A stretch of DNA of 52,318 bases. Source: Bacteroidota bacterium. GTDB lineage: Bacteria > Bacteroidota > Bacteroidia > CAILMK01 > JAAYUY01. Within the stretch, counting starts at the first letter, position 1; every line of letters starts with the position of its first letter. The notes under the pieces were generated by a model that did not search any database, was not told where the DNA came from, and saw nothing but the letters and a program-made list of their open reading frames with translations. The stretch covers positions 1-52,318 of the forward strand of contig JADHTG010000017.1 of assembly GCA_016776505.1 (NCBI GenBank). Reading direction: 5' to 3'. Positions 32,462-41,560 of this stretch are shown piece after piece. The translations under genes and the position numbers were made by a program.

Positions 32462-33235
32462 ATGACATTTATCTATGACACAATTGCCCAAATTCTGAAA
32501 TCCAACCAAAAGGCCGCATTATGTACTATTGTGTCTACCAAAGGATCAACCCCACTCAAAGCAGGTGCAAAAATGATCGTTTGGGAGGATGGACAAATCG
32601 CTGGTTCAGTGGGTGGAGGAAGATTGGAAAATAAAGTCATAGAAGATGCCATTCAGATAATAGAAGATAGCAAACCTCAATTATTTAAACATGAACTGCT
32701 AACCCAACATGAAATGTGTTGCGGAGGAAAGCTGGAGATTTATATAGAACCCATTATGCAAATGAAAAAATTATATTTGTTTGGTGCAGGACATATTGGA
32801 AATGCAGTTGCCAGGCATGCTTTAAATCTGGATTTTGAAATCTATGGCATCGATAATCGGGAGCATGTTTTTGACGACTGGACATTTGAAGGTTTTCATA
32901 AAATGAATGAAAACTATGATGATGTGATCCCGAAATTGTCATTTGATGATTCCACCTATATAGTTATTGCCACTTATGACCATGTTACTGACCGCGAAAT
33001 ACTTTCTCAATGTATTAATAAACCCCATGCCTATTTGGGTATGATAGGCAGTAAAAACAAAATTGAGGTAACGCGCAAAATGTTTATTTCTGCTGACCTG
33101 GCATCGAAAGAAGAACTTGACAAGGTGGATATGCCGATTGGAATTCCAATTCATGCTGAAACAGCAGACGAAATCGGGATCAGCATAGTGGCTAAATTGA
33201 TCAACGAGAAAAACAAGCAACAAAAGAAATCATAA
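32462..33235 (+). CDS. xdhC: XdhC/CoxI-family molybdenum hydroxylase maturation factor
   Basis: The 257-residue protein has an N-terminal XdhC domain (IVSTKGSTPLKAGAKMIV, GGRLENKVIEDA, then the cysteine-bearing HEMCCGGKLEIYIEP) and a C-terminal Rossmann-like part (YLFGAGHIGNAVARHA, YIVIATYDHVTDREILSQC, YLGMIGSKNKIEV). XdhC binds the Mo cofactor and promotes sulfuration and insertion into xanthine dehydrogenase-like enzymes. It starts 5 nt after the nucleotidyltransferase stop, and its stop codon shares one base with the start of the FAD-subunit gene (TAATG). Confidence 0.87.
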   Translation: MTFIYDTIAQILKSNQKAALCTIVSTKGSTPLKAGAKMIVWEDGQIAGSVGGGRLENKVIEDAIQIIEDSKPQLFKHELLTQHEMCCGGKLEIYIEPIMQMKKLYLFGAGHIGNAVARHALNLDFEIYGIDNREHVFDDWTFEGFHKMNENYDDVIPKLSFDDSTYIVIATYDHVTDREILSQCINKPHAYLGMIGSKNKIEVTRKMFISADLASKEELDKVDMPIGIPIHAETADEIGISIVAKLINEKNKQQKKS

Positions 33236-34122
33236 TGTATGTTTCGGATTTTACTTATCTAAGACCCAAAAACCTGGAAGAAGCGCTTGACCTGCTTCAA
33301 AATAAGGATGATGCAGTTGCCTTAGCTGGTGGAACTGACCTGCTGGTTGAATTAAAAACAGGAGTTCGATTGTGCTCCCACCTGGTGTCACTTGCTGATG
33401 TAGAAGAATTTAAATTTATTAAGGAAGATGAAAAATCCATTCAAATAGGTGCCGGAATTACCCATAGTCAGATAATGCAATCTTCACTGGTAAAAGAACA
33501 CATACCTGCACTGGCGCTGGCAGCATCTAAAATAGGATCACATCAGGTCAGGAATAATGGGACTTTAGGCGGAAATATTTGCAGCGCAGCAGCCTGTTGT
33601 GATTCTGCACCTGTATTGATCAGTCTGAATGCACAAATTGAAATTTTAGATGCAACAAACAAAAAGATAATTCCACTGGAAGATTTATTCCAGGGAAATA
33701 AAATAAACACCCTTAAAAAAGGGCAGTTGGTAAGTAAAGTAATTATTCCAAAAACAGGCAAGGGCACAGGAGTACATTATGAGAAATTTGGATTAAGGGA
33801 AGCTATGGCTGTTTCAGTTGTTTCAGTCTCAGTGATGCTAAAAATAAAGAATGAAAGCATCGAGAATGCAAGTGTGGTCATTGGTGCTGTTGCTCCAACA
33901 CCAAAAGTAAGTGTGGCTGCTGTTGGTATTTTAATTGGAACCCCTACACATCTGCTGGTTGAAAAATCGGATCCAATTCTTCGGGTATCAGAAGCTGCCG
34001 TTGGAGATTCCATTCCTATTGACGATATCCGGGGCGGTGCCCAGTATCGCAGAGATGTCCTTTTTTCTCTGACACAAAGATGCATTTTAAAAGCCCTCGA
34101 ATCAGCCCAAAAAAACGTTTAG
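33235..34122 (+). CDS. Molybdenum hydroxylase FAD-binding subunit
   Basis: The 295-residue protein is a CoxM/XdhB-type FAD subunit: VALAGGTDLLVELK (FAD pyrophosphate loop), IGAGITHSQIMQSS and QVRNNGTLGGNICSAAACCDSAPVLISL. It ends with the usual C-terminal domain (GGAQYRRDVLFSLTQRC). 4-Hydroxybenzoyl-CoA reductase beta subunits carry an extra 4Fe-4S insert in this region; here no such cysteine-rich insert is visible. The enzyme is therefore a general member of the family by this criterion. It is immediately followed, after 4 nt, by the fused iron-sulfur/Mo subunit gene. Confidence 0.87.
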   Translation: MYVSDFTYLRPKNLEEALDLLQNKDDAVALAGGTDLLVELKTGVRLCSHLVSLADVEEFKFIKEDEKSIQIGAGITHSQIMQSSLVKEHIPALALAASKIGSHQVRNNGTLGGNICSAAACCDSAPVLISLNAQIEILDATNKKIIPLEDLFQGNKINTLKKGQLVSKVIIPKTGKGTGVHYEKFGLREAMAVSVVSVSVMLKIKNESIENASVVIGAVAPTPKVSVAAVGILIGTPTHLLVEKSDPILRVSEAAVGDSIPIDDIRGGAQYRRDVLFSLTQRCILKALESAQKNV

Positions 34123-34126
34123 TGGA

Positions 34127-36940
34127 ATGAAGCACATTATAAAAATAGAGATAAACGGAAACCATTACGAACTGGCTGTTAAACCCGGTATCACCTTGCT
34201 GGACCTTCTGCGGGATGAGTTAAAACTAACAGGCACAAAAAGAGCCTGCGAACTGGGCGACTGTGGTGCATGTACAGTCATCATGGAAGGGAAAGCAGTA
34301 AATAGTTGCCTGGTGCTGGCCCTGGAAGCTGACGGCAAACAAATTGAAACTATCGAGGGACTGGCAAAAGGGGAAGAACTGCATCCGATTCAACGGGCAT
34401 TTGTTGAAAAAGGAGCCATCCAGTGTGGCTATTGTACACCTGGTGTAATTATGCGAACAAAAAGTCTTTTGGATGTAAATCCGGATCCTACAGTAGACGA
34501 ATTAAAATATGAACTGGCTGGAAACCTTTGTCGATGTACAGGATACACTAAAATTATAGAAGCTGTGCAAACAGCACAGGAATATTTAAAGGGAAAAGAG
34601 CCAGAAGCCATGGTTTTTGCTCCCCAGAAATCAGCCATTAACTTGTCTGTAGTGGGGAAGCGATTGCCCAAAATAGACTCTCCTGATAAAGCAACCGGAC
34701 GGGCTTTATATACAGACGACATGACTTTGCCGAACATGCTGTATGGCAAATTCCTGTTAAGTCCGCTGGCTCATGCACATATCAAATCGATTAAAACAGA
34801 AAAAGCTGAAAAACTTCCTGGTGTAAAATACATCTTAACCGGGGCGGATGTGTCTGATATCAGATGGGGAACCTCCCCGGCCCGTTATGATGAAACCATT
34901 TTGGCTAAGGACAAAGTCCGTTTTATTGGGGATGTTGTTGCAGCTGTGGCAGCGATAGATGAAGAAACTTGCTACAAAGCCCTCCAATTAATAGAAGTGG
35001 AATATGAAGAGCTTCCTGCAGTTTTTGATCCTGAAGAAGCCATGAAAGAGGGAGCTCCGAGATTATTTGAAGATAAATACGAAAACAATATCAATACCCA
35101 TGTAGATCACCATTTTGGAGATATTAATAAAGGATTTGCCGAGGCAGACCATATCAGGGAGCAGCGATTTGTCGGGAACCGAACCTATCAAAATCCCATG
35201 GAACCCCATTGTGCCATAGCTGAATGGGACAGACATGGAAGAGTTACTTTATATACCTCCACACAGGTGGTTCATTATGTTCATTATCAATTGTCAAGAA
35301 TATTGAATATACCACAGGGAGACATCCGGGTTATTATGACCCATGTGGGTGGCGGTTTTGGAGCTAAAGCAGCTACAACAACTATTGAAGTAATGTCCAT
35401 ATTACTGGCGAAGAAAACCGGTTTTCCTGTAAAAATGAAGTTTAACAGGGAGGAAATGTATCTTTACGGCAGGGGACGACACAAACAATTTATTGATTTA
35501 AAAATAGGCGTAAAAAAAGATGGAACGATAACAGCCGTGAAGCAAAAAGCCATATTGGAAGGAGGCGCGTATTCCAGCTTTGGTGTCGTTTCTACATATT
35601 ATGCAGGCTCCATGCTCCCTACTTTATACAAATTCGAGAATTATAAGTATGATGGTCTTCGGGTGAACACCAACCTTCCTCCTTCCGGTGCATTTCGCGG
35701 TCATGGCTGTCCGCATCCTCGATTTGCTTTTGAATCATTGCTTTCCATGATTGCTGATGATATTGGAATGGATCATATCGATATTCGATTGAAAAATGCC
35801 ATGGAGCCGAAATATACAACCTGCAATGATCTGGAAATTCATTCCTGTGAATTCACTGCCTGCCTGGAGGAAGTCAGGAAAAAATCGGATTGGGAAAGGA
35901 AAAAAGGGAATCTGCCTGCTGGCAGGGGAATTGGTATTGGATGTGGTGGATTTGTCTCAGGAGCAGGATATCCTATTTACAGGTCAAAATTCCCACATTC
36001 GAGTGCGATTATCAAAATCCAGGAGGATGGATCCAAGGCAGTGTTATTTATCGGGGATGCCGATATCGGGCAGGGATCTGATACAGTATTGGCAATGGCT
36101 GCTTGCGAAGCGATGGGCATCAGCTACGACAGGATCAGTGTGGTTTCTGCTGACAGTGACCTGACACCCATTGGGTTCGGAGCTTATTCCAGTCGCGTTA
36201 CACTCATGGGCGGAAATGCCTCAAAAATGGCTGGCGAAGATATCAAAAAGCAAGTGATCACTATGGCATCAGAACTTCTGGGTATTTCTGCTGATAAACT
36301 GGATGCAAAAGAAAATAAGATATTCAATAAAGAGAATCCTGAACAATTCATCCCATGGGAGGAATCTGCTTTTAAATTCTTCTCAGCTAAAGGTCCATTG
36401 ACAGGACGGGGTCATTATTCGCCTCCTGAAGGATTGGGCGGAACATATAAAGGAGCTGCTGTAGGCACATCTCCGGCATTTTCATTTTCAGCCACTGTTT
36501 GTGAAGTAGATGTGGATATGGAAACAGGAAAAGTGAAAGTATTGAATTTCTGGGACGCACATGATTGTGGGACTGCAGTAAATCCGATGTTAGTGGAAGG
36601 ACAGGCTGAGGGAGCTGTTCTCATGGGGATGAGTGAAACCCTGATGGAAAATGAAGTGTTCGACAGCAAGGGAAGAATGATGAATGCCGATCTTCACAAT
36701 TACTTGATCGCCACTACTGCCGATATGCCGGTGATTCACTCGACCATTGTGGATAGTTACGAACCAAATGGTCCTTTTGGAGCAAAAGAAGTGGGTGAAG
36801 GAGCTACTCTGCCTGTTTTGGGTGCTGTTGCAAATGCAGTAGCAGATGCCATAGGAGCAAGAGTATTTGAACTGCCAATTACACCCCAGAGAGTTCTGGA
36901 AGCAATTCAATCTGTAAAAAAAGAAAATCAGAATATTTAG
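34127..36940 (+). CDS. Fused 2Fe-2S and molybdopterin subunit of a xanthine dehydrogenase-family hydroxylase
   Basis: Residues 1-155 hold two 2Fe-2S centres: Cys41, 46, 49 and 61 (CELGDCGACT), then Cys100, 103, 135 and 137 (CGYCTPG and CRCTGY). The rest is the Mo subunit with KATGRALYTDD, VGGGFGAK, SGAFRGHGCPH, DIGQGSD and GPFGAKEVGEGA, whose Glu891 corresponds to the catalytic base. The C-terminal pattern (DAHDCGTAVNPMLVEGQ...EPNGPFGAKE) is close to the 4-hydroxybenzoyl-CoA reductase branch. The iron-sulfur and Mo subunits are fused, unlike Thauera HcrC/HcrA. A role in dehydroxylating an aromatic acyl-CoA fits context; another N-heterocycle or aldehyde substrate remains possible. Confidence 0.85.
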   Translation: MKHIIKIEINGNHYELAVKPGITLLDLLRDELKLTGTKRACELGDCGACTVIMEGKAVNSCLVLALEADGKQIETIEGLAKGEELHPIQRAFVEKGAIQCGYCTPGVIMRTKSLLDVNPDPTVDELKYELAGNLCRCTGYTKIIEAVQTAQEYLKGKEPEAMVFAPQKSAINLSVVGKRLPKIDSPDKATGRALYTDDMTLPNMLYGKFLLSPLAHAHIKSIKTEKAEKLPGVKYILTGADVSDIRWGTSPARYDETILAKDKVRFIGDVVAAVAAIDEETCYKALQLIEVEYEELPAVFDPEEAMKEGAPRLFEDKYENNINTHVDHHFGDINKGFAEADHIREQRFVGNRTYQNPMEPHCAIAEWDRHGRVTLYTSTQVVHYVHYQLSRILNIPQGDIRVIMTHVGGGFGAKAATTTIEVMSILLAKKTGFPVKMKFNREEMYLYGRGRHKQFIDLKIGVKKDGTITAVKQKAILEGGAYSSFGVVSTYYAGSMLPTLYKFENYKYDGLRVNTNLPPSGAFRGHGCPHPRFAFESLLSMIADDIGMDHIDIRLKNAMEPKYTTCNDLEIHSCEFTACLEEVRKKSDWERKKGNLPAGRGIGIGCGGFVSGAGYPIYRSKFPHSSAIIKIQEDGSKAVLFIGDADIGQGSDTVLAMAACEAMGISYDRISVVSADSDLTPIGFGAYSSRVTLMGGNASKMAGEDIKKQVITMASELLGISADKLDAKENKIFNKENPEQFIPWEESAFKFFSAKGPLTGRGHYSPPEGLGGTYKGAAVGTSPAFSFSATVCEVDVDMETGKVKVLNFWDAHDCGTAVNPMLVEGQAEGAVLMGMSETLMENEVFDSKGRMMNADLHNYLIATTADMPVIHSTIVDSYEPNGPFGAKEVGEGATLPVLGAVANAVADAIGARVFELPITPQRVLEAIQSVKKENQNI

Positions 36941-36971
36941 TAATTTTGGAACCCTTAAAAATCGAATAATT

Positions 36972-37745
36972 ATGGAAAATACCGGATCTACAAAAACTCA
37001 ATTAAACCTCGATGGTAAATCAGCCATAGTAACGGGTGGAAGTGTGGGAATAGGAGCTTCAATTGCCATTACTTTAGCTAAATGTGGGGCTAATGTCGCA
37101 TTGAATTACAGGAAACATAAAGAGGAAGCTGAAGAAGTCATCCGTCAAATTGAAAAATACGGACGCAAAGGGCTGTTGGTTCAGGCAGATATTTCCAGTT
37201 TTGAAGATGCAGAAAAAATGTTTCAATCGAGCCTGAGTGCTTTTGGTGGAGTTGACATACTTGTCAATAATGCAGGGATCAACTGGGATGGAGTGATCTG
37301 GAAAATGTCTGAAGAACAATGGGACAGCGTGATGAACATCAACCTGAAAGGCTATTTCAATTACATTAGGGCTGTTGCTCCGCTATTCAGGGAACAAAAA
37401 TTCGGCAAGATTATTAATGTCACTTCAATCAATGGTTTGAGAGGCAAGTTCGGTCAGTCCAATTATTCAGCTTCAAAGGCTGGTATAATCGGTTTAACTA
37501 AAACGGTGGCCAAAGAGCTTGGAAAGTATGGTGTGAACGTAAATGCAGTAGCACCCGGACTGATAGAAACTGATATGATGAAAAATGCGGATGAAAGCGT
37601 TCGCACTACTGCTATGGCAGACATCGTTCTAAGTCGGATTGGAATGCCGGAAGATGTAGCTAATCTGGTTGCATTTCTGTGTAGTGACCTGGGTCGTCAT
37701 ATCACGGGTGAAGTCATCAAAGTGGATGGTGGTCAATATATTTAG
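36972..37745 (+). CDS. SDR-family 3-oxoacyl reductase / 3-hydroxyacyl-CoA dehydrogenase (FabG-like)
   Basis: The 257-residue short-chain dehydrogenase has the Rossmann motif TGGSVGIGASIA, NNAG, the catalytic serine region (INVTSINGLRG) and YSASK with the Tyr-Lys pair, followed by NAVAPGLIETDMM. This is the FabG/PhaB-like pattern. In its position before a thiolase it may oxidise a 3-hydroxyacyl-CoA of the ring-opened product, or reduce acetoacetyl-CoA. Sequence does not fix the substrate. It lies 31 nt after the Mo subunit gene. Confidence 0.83.
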   Translation: MENTGSTKTQLNLDGKSAIVTGGSVGIGASIAITLAKCGANVALNYRKHKEEAEEVIRQIEKYGRKGLLVQADISSFEDAEKMFQSSLSAFGGVDILVNNAGINWDGVIWKMSEEQWDSVMNINLKGYFNYIRAVAPLFREQKFGKIINVTSINGLRGKFGQSNYSASKAGIIGLTKTVAKELGKYGVNVNAVAPGLIETDMMKNADESVRTTAMADIVLSRIGMPEDVANLVAFLCSDLGRHITGEVIKVDGGQYI

Positions 37746-37768
37746 TAATTAAATTAAAAACCAGAATA

Positions 37769-38959
37769 ATGAATTCGAATGATATTGTAGTAATTGCTGC
37801 GTGTAGAACAGCTATGGGCAGATTTGGAGGAACTCTTAAAGATATTCCTGCATATGAACTTGGAGCAGTTGTAGTTAAAGAAGCTTTAAATCGTGCTGGA
37901 ATCAAGGGTGAACAGGTGGATGATGTAATCCTTGGAAGTTGCCGGCAGGCAGGAAATGGACCAAACCCGGCCCGTACTGCCTCTGTAAAAGGAGGAGTGT
38001 CACCCTCAGTTCCTGTCATCACATTGAATATGGCCTGTCCTTCCGGAATGCGAGCTTTGGCAATGGCATCACAATCCATCCGTTTGGGAGAGGCAGATGT
38101 GGTGGTAGTTGGAGGATTTGACAGCATGAGTTCAATTCCATATTTGCTTAAGGGGGCTCGCTGGGATGGATTTAAAATGGGTAATAAAACCATAGAGGAT
38201 GGATGGAGTGACAGCATAGATCCCTTAATCGGACAGGGGATGGGTGACACAGCAGAAAATTTGTATGATAAATATAAAATTTCCAGGGAAGAGCAGGACG
38301 ACTTCGCTGTAAACAGTCATCTGAAAGCCTCAGCTGCTCAAAAAAATGGATGGTTCGATGAAGAAATTGTCCCCATTGAGATACCAGCTACAAGGAAAAC
38401 ACCTGCTTTCAAATTTGATAAGGACGAAACTATCCGGCATAATATTGACATGTCAAAAATAGCCAATTTAAAACCTGCTTTTAGAAAAGAGGGCAGTGTT
38501 ACGGCAGCGAATTCCTGTGGCCTAAGTGACGGGGCAACAGCTTTGGTGGTTACTCACCGAAAAAAAGCAGAAGAACTGGGTGCAAAACCCTTGTTTTCCA
38601 TTGTTTCATACGCACAAATTGCTGTAGAACCTTCTACCATGGGGGATGGACCTGCATTTTCAATTCCAGCAGCCCTTGATAAAGCCGGAATGACCTTAGA
38701 TGAAATGGATATTATTGAAGTCAATGAAGCTTTCGCCATTCAAGTGCTGGCAAATCAAAAGGTGTTGAATTGGGACACGAATAAACTCAATGTGCATGGC
38801 GGAGCTATCCCCCTGGGGCATCCAACAGGGATCAGTGGTGCCCGAATTTTGGTTACTGCCTATTATGCATTAAAACGGCTGAAGAAAAACTATGCTATAG
38901 CTGGTATTTGTGGTGGTGGTGGCGTAAGTACGGCCATGGTCATAAAACGAGAATCATAG
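37769..38959 (+). CDS. Thiolase (acetyl-CoA acyltransferase), first copy
   Basis: The 396-residue thiolase contains the nucleophilic cysteine in NMACPSGMRALAMA, a C-terminal HGGAIPLGHPTGISGARI with the catalytic His, and the second catalytic Cys in GICGGGGVSTAMVI. NEAFAIQVLANQK precedes them. It cleaves a 3-oxoacyl-CoA with CoA or condenses acetyl-CoA. In this cluster it could split 3-oxopimeloyl-CoA to glutaryl-CoA and acetyl-CoA, or act on acetoacetyl-CoA after GcdH. It follows the SDR by 23 nt; a second thiolase sits at 49.2 kb. Confidence 0.88.
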   Translation: MNSNDIVVIAACRTAMGRFGGTLKDIPAYELGAVVVKEALNRAGIKGEQVDDVILGSCRQAGNGPNPARTASVKGGVSPSVPVITLNMACPSGMRALAMASQSIRLGEADVVVVGGFDSMSSIPYLLKGARWDGFKMGNKTIEDGWSDSIDPLIGQGMGDTAENLYDKYKISREEQDDFAVNSHLKASAAQKNGWFDEEIVPIEIPATRKTPAFKFDKDETIRHNIDMSKIANLKPAFRKEGSVTAANSCGLSDGATALVVTHRKKAEELGAKPLFSIVSYAQIAVEPSTMGDGPAFSIPAALDKAGMTLDEMDIIEVNEAFAIQVLANQKVLNWDTNKLNVHGGAIPLGHPTGISGARILVTAYYALKRLKKNYAIAGICGGGGVSTAMVIKRES

Positions 38960-39218
38960 TAGAGCCAGACCTTTTGTACCTCTGGATTAGTTGCATTATT
39001 ATCACAAAATATAAAGTGAAATTTTCCTAATTCACAGGAATAAACTCACTACTTATTTATTTGAATTAGCGAATATTTGCATGTCAAAATATTTAAATTA
39101 ATTTATGTAGATTTGAATTGTAGTGTATTGGTATAAGTATATTACAAAATCTCCAAACCTGTTGAGTTCAGGCATTACTGAATTAAAAAATGCTTTCTAA
39201 CTAAATTCGCTGTATTAA
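38960..39218. other. Intergenic region upstream of the broken bcrC fragment
   Basis: This 259-nt AT-rich stretch holds no gene. A TAGATTTG box at 39108-39115 matches the -7 consensus, but no TTTG lies at the expected spacing upstream, so a promoter is only possible. It marks the first long break in the plus-strand cluster. Confidence 0.4.
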
Positions 39219-39479
39219 TTGAATACATTAAATAAAATACTTAATAAATGCGAAGAATTAGCATTCGACCTGAATTTTACTCATGCGAAAAACTGGAAAA
39301 AAGAGGCAGCAGATAGACTACTCATTGGCAATATGCCGATTTATTTTCCGAGGGAACGTGTTCATGCAACCAACGGACTTGCAGTTGGTATATTAGGTGT
39401 TGGAGATAAAACATTAATTATCAAAATAGTATGGATAGCAATCTTGATGCATTATTTAAACCCAGATCAGTTGCCCTGA
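39219..39479 (+). pseudogene. bcrC: Truncated N-terminal fragment of a benzoyl-CoA reductase C-type subunit
   Basis: From TTG 39219 the frame encodes LNKCEELAFDLNFTHAKNWK, then LIGNMPIYFPRERVHATNGL and AVGILGVGDKTLIIK. This matches the N-terminus of BcrC/BzdN-type subunits (family pattern [28 protein letters not shown] then a run into GDAYFQSYIC). Likeness stops at about residue 68 (near 39422), just before the region with the first cluster-ligand cysteine. The remaining frame overlaps the acyl-CoA synthetase start at 39431. A full subunit is about 380-430 residues, so most of the gene is missing. Family likeness is recalled, not computed. Confidence 0.7.
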
Positions 39480-41512
39480 TAGGAGCATCTGCAAAGGAAT
39501 TATCAATCGGAAATGTTATAATTAAAAATCTGCTGCATTATCAATACAAGGGACCTATCTACCCGATAAATCCCAAAATTGATGAATTAAGGGGGCTGAA
39601 AGTGTATCCTTCAATATTGGATGTACCTGCAGAAGTGGAATTGGCGCATATCGTCATTCCTCCACCTTTTGTTCCTCAGGAAGTTGAAAACTGCGGAAAA
39701 AAAGGAGTCAAGGCGATCATCATTAATACGGCCGGGTTCAAGGAAATGGGTGCCGCTGGTCAGGCACTCGAAGACGACTTTTTAAGACGCGCAAAAAAAT
39801 ATGGGATTCGGATATTCGGACCTAATTGCCAGGGAACCATAAATTCTGATCCCGAGATCAGGGCCTATTGTGATTTTACATTTACTTACCCGGAACCCGG
39901 TTATATATCCATTGTTGCTCAAAGCGGAGGAGTTGGGGCTGTTATTATGCAGGCTTTCCACGACATGAGTATCGGCATGAGAATGTATGCATCCAACGGA
40001 AACGGATCTGATGTTTCTATCCCGGAGATCATTAGCTATTACGGGAATGATGAAGGAACAAGGGCCATTGTATTGTATGTGGAAAGTCTGGATAATCCGG
40101 AGGAGTTCATGGAAGTTGCAAAAGAAGTAAGCGCAAAAAAGCCGATCCTTGCTATGACTGCAGGTCGCACGGATAAAGGGGCAGAAGCTTCACGCTCGCA
40201 CATTGGAGGCCTGGCAGGCAGTATATCCATGGACTTGATTTTTAAGAAAACAGGAATTCTTTCTTTTGATAACCAGGAAGAACTTTGCCATGCAGCTGTT
40301 GCTTTTGCCTATCAACCTATTCCAAAAGGCAGACGTGTTGGCATACTGACCAATACAGGGGGACCATCTGTTATTGCCATTGACGAACTCGTAAATAATG
40401 GACTGGATATTCCTCAATTATCGGATCATGCCAAAGAAATTTTAAAAGAAAGCATGTTTGAATCCGCTTCTATTCATAATCCCCTTGACATTGCTGCAAC
40501 AGCAGGTGCTCCCCAGTTTAAAAGCGCACTGGATACTTTGCTTAAAGAGGATCAATACGATAGCCTCTACCTGAATTTTGTAACGCCTCCATTTGTAGAT
40601 TGTGAAAGTGTGGCCCATGAGATCGCTGAAGTCAGTAAAAAGAAACTTAAACCCGTGGTATGTAACTACATGACAGATAAGGAAAATTATAAACCGACTA
40701 CTGCTATTTTGAAAGAAGGAGAGGTTCCCTGCTTTGATTTTGCTGAAACAGCCGCTAAAGCTTTGTCTGCATTGGTCCGATACCAGGATATCCGCTCGCA
40801 AAAAAAAGGAAAAACTGAATTATTTTCAGATGTAGATAAAGACAGTGTCAGGAAAATCCTGGATGGTGCAAAACAGGAAAAAAGAGAAGTTTTGAATGCC
40901 TTTGAGGTGTATAGCATTTTAGCCGCATATCAGATTCCGCATGCAAAATGGGAACTTGCTTCATCCAGCACGGAAGCTGTCATCAAGGCAAATAAAATAG
41001 GGTATCCTGTGGTTATTAAAGCCGATGCTGAACATATAATCCATAAAAGTGATGTGGGTGGAGTCGCCATTAATATTGAAAATGAAAATGAAGTAAGAAA
41101 AACAACTGAAAAAATGCATTCATTACTTGGAAATGATGTAAATTTCTTCATTCAGCAATTTCTTACATCTGGGAAAGAACTCATAATTGGCGCTAAAGCA
41201 GAGCAAGGCGTTGGGCATATTATCATGTTTGGTCTGGGTGGAATATTCGTTGAACTTCTGAAAGATGTTTCATTTTCAATCAGTCCAATTAGTGATGTAG
41301 AAGCTATGAAATTGATTAATGAAATTAAAGCAGCCCCATTAATTCATGGATATCGGGGCGAAAAAGGGATGAATAAGCAAAAAATAAAGGAATGCATCCA
41401 ACGCATATCCTTGCTGGTCTCTGACTTCCCGGAAATTAAAGAACTGGATTTAAATCCTCTGTTTGCATTTGGTGACGAAATATGGGTGGTAGATGCAAGA
41501 ATGATATTATAA
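39431..41512 (+). CDS. ADP-forming acyl-CoA (acetyl-CoA) synthetase, fused alpha-beta
   Basis: The 693-residue protein begins MDSNLDALFKPRSVALIGASAKE, the usual CoA-binding start. A succinyl-CoA synthetase-like domain follows with VAQSGGVGAVIMQ and SRSHIGGLAGS, whose His257 is at the position known to be phosphorylated in archaeal enzymes. The C-terminal ~230 residues are an ATP-grasp domain (YPVVIKADAEHIIHKSDVGGVAINIEN, FGLGGIFVELLKDVSFSISP, ELDLNPLFAF). It interconverts acyl-CoA, ADP and phosphate with acid and ATP. It may harvest ATP from acetyl-CoA or activate an aromatic acid. No AMP-forming benzoate-CoA ligase is in the window. Confidence 0.85.
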   Translation: MDSNLDALFKPRSVALIGASAKELSIGNVIIKNLLHYQYKGPIYPINPKIDELRGLKVYPSILDVPAEVELAHIVIPPPFVPQEVENCGKKGVKAIIINTAGFKEMGAAGQALEDDFLRRAKKYGIRIFGPNCQGTINSDPEIRAYCDFTFTYPEPGYISIVAQSGGVGAVIMQAFHDMSIGMRMYASNGNGSDVSIPEIISYYGNDEGTRAIVLYVESLDNPEEFMEVAKEVSAKKPILAMTAGRTDKGAEASRSHIGGLAGSISMDLIFKKTGILSFDNQEELCHAAVAFAYQPIPKGRRVGILTNTGGPSVIAIDELVNNGLDIPQLSDHAKEILKESMFESASIHNPLDIAATAGAPQFKSALDTLLKEDQYDSLYLNFVTPPFVDCESVAHEIAEVSKKKLKPVVCNYMTDKENYKPTTAILKEGEVPCFDFAETAAKALSALVRYQDIRSQKKGKTELFSDVDKDSVRKILDGAKQEKREVLNAFEVYSILAAYQIPHAKWELASSSTEAVIKANKIGYPVVIKADAEHIIHKSDVGGVAINIENENEVRKTTEKMHSLLGNDVNFFIQQFLTSGKELIIGAKAEQGVGHIIMFGLGGIFVELLKDVSFSISPISDVEAMKLINEIKAAPLIHGYRGEKGMNKQKIKECIQRISLLVSDFPEIKELDLNPLFAFGDEIWVVDARMIL

Positions 41513-41560
41513 TAAATTATTCTACATAATGAAAACTTAATCTGATCTAAAAAACACAAT

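Noticed and set aside
33235..36940. Naming the molybdenum hydroxylase as hcrABC
   Set aside because: The FAD subunit lacks the extra 4Fe-4S insert of the known enzyme and the iron-sulfur and Mo subunits are fused, so a firm gene name is not justified.
36941..36948. TAATTTTG box right after the Mo subunit stop codon as a promoter for the SDR gene
   Set aside because: There is no TTTG at the expected distance upstream, and the gap to the SDR start is only 31 nt within a co-directional run. Chance occurrence in AT-rich DNA is likely.
37717..38250. Long open frame of 177 codons on the minus strand across the first thiolase gene
   Set aside because: It overlaps a gene with clear thiolase active-site motifs on the plus strand. 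The antisense translation has no recognisable domain and low-complexity composition.
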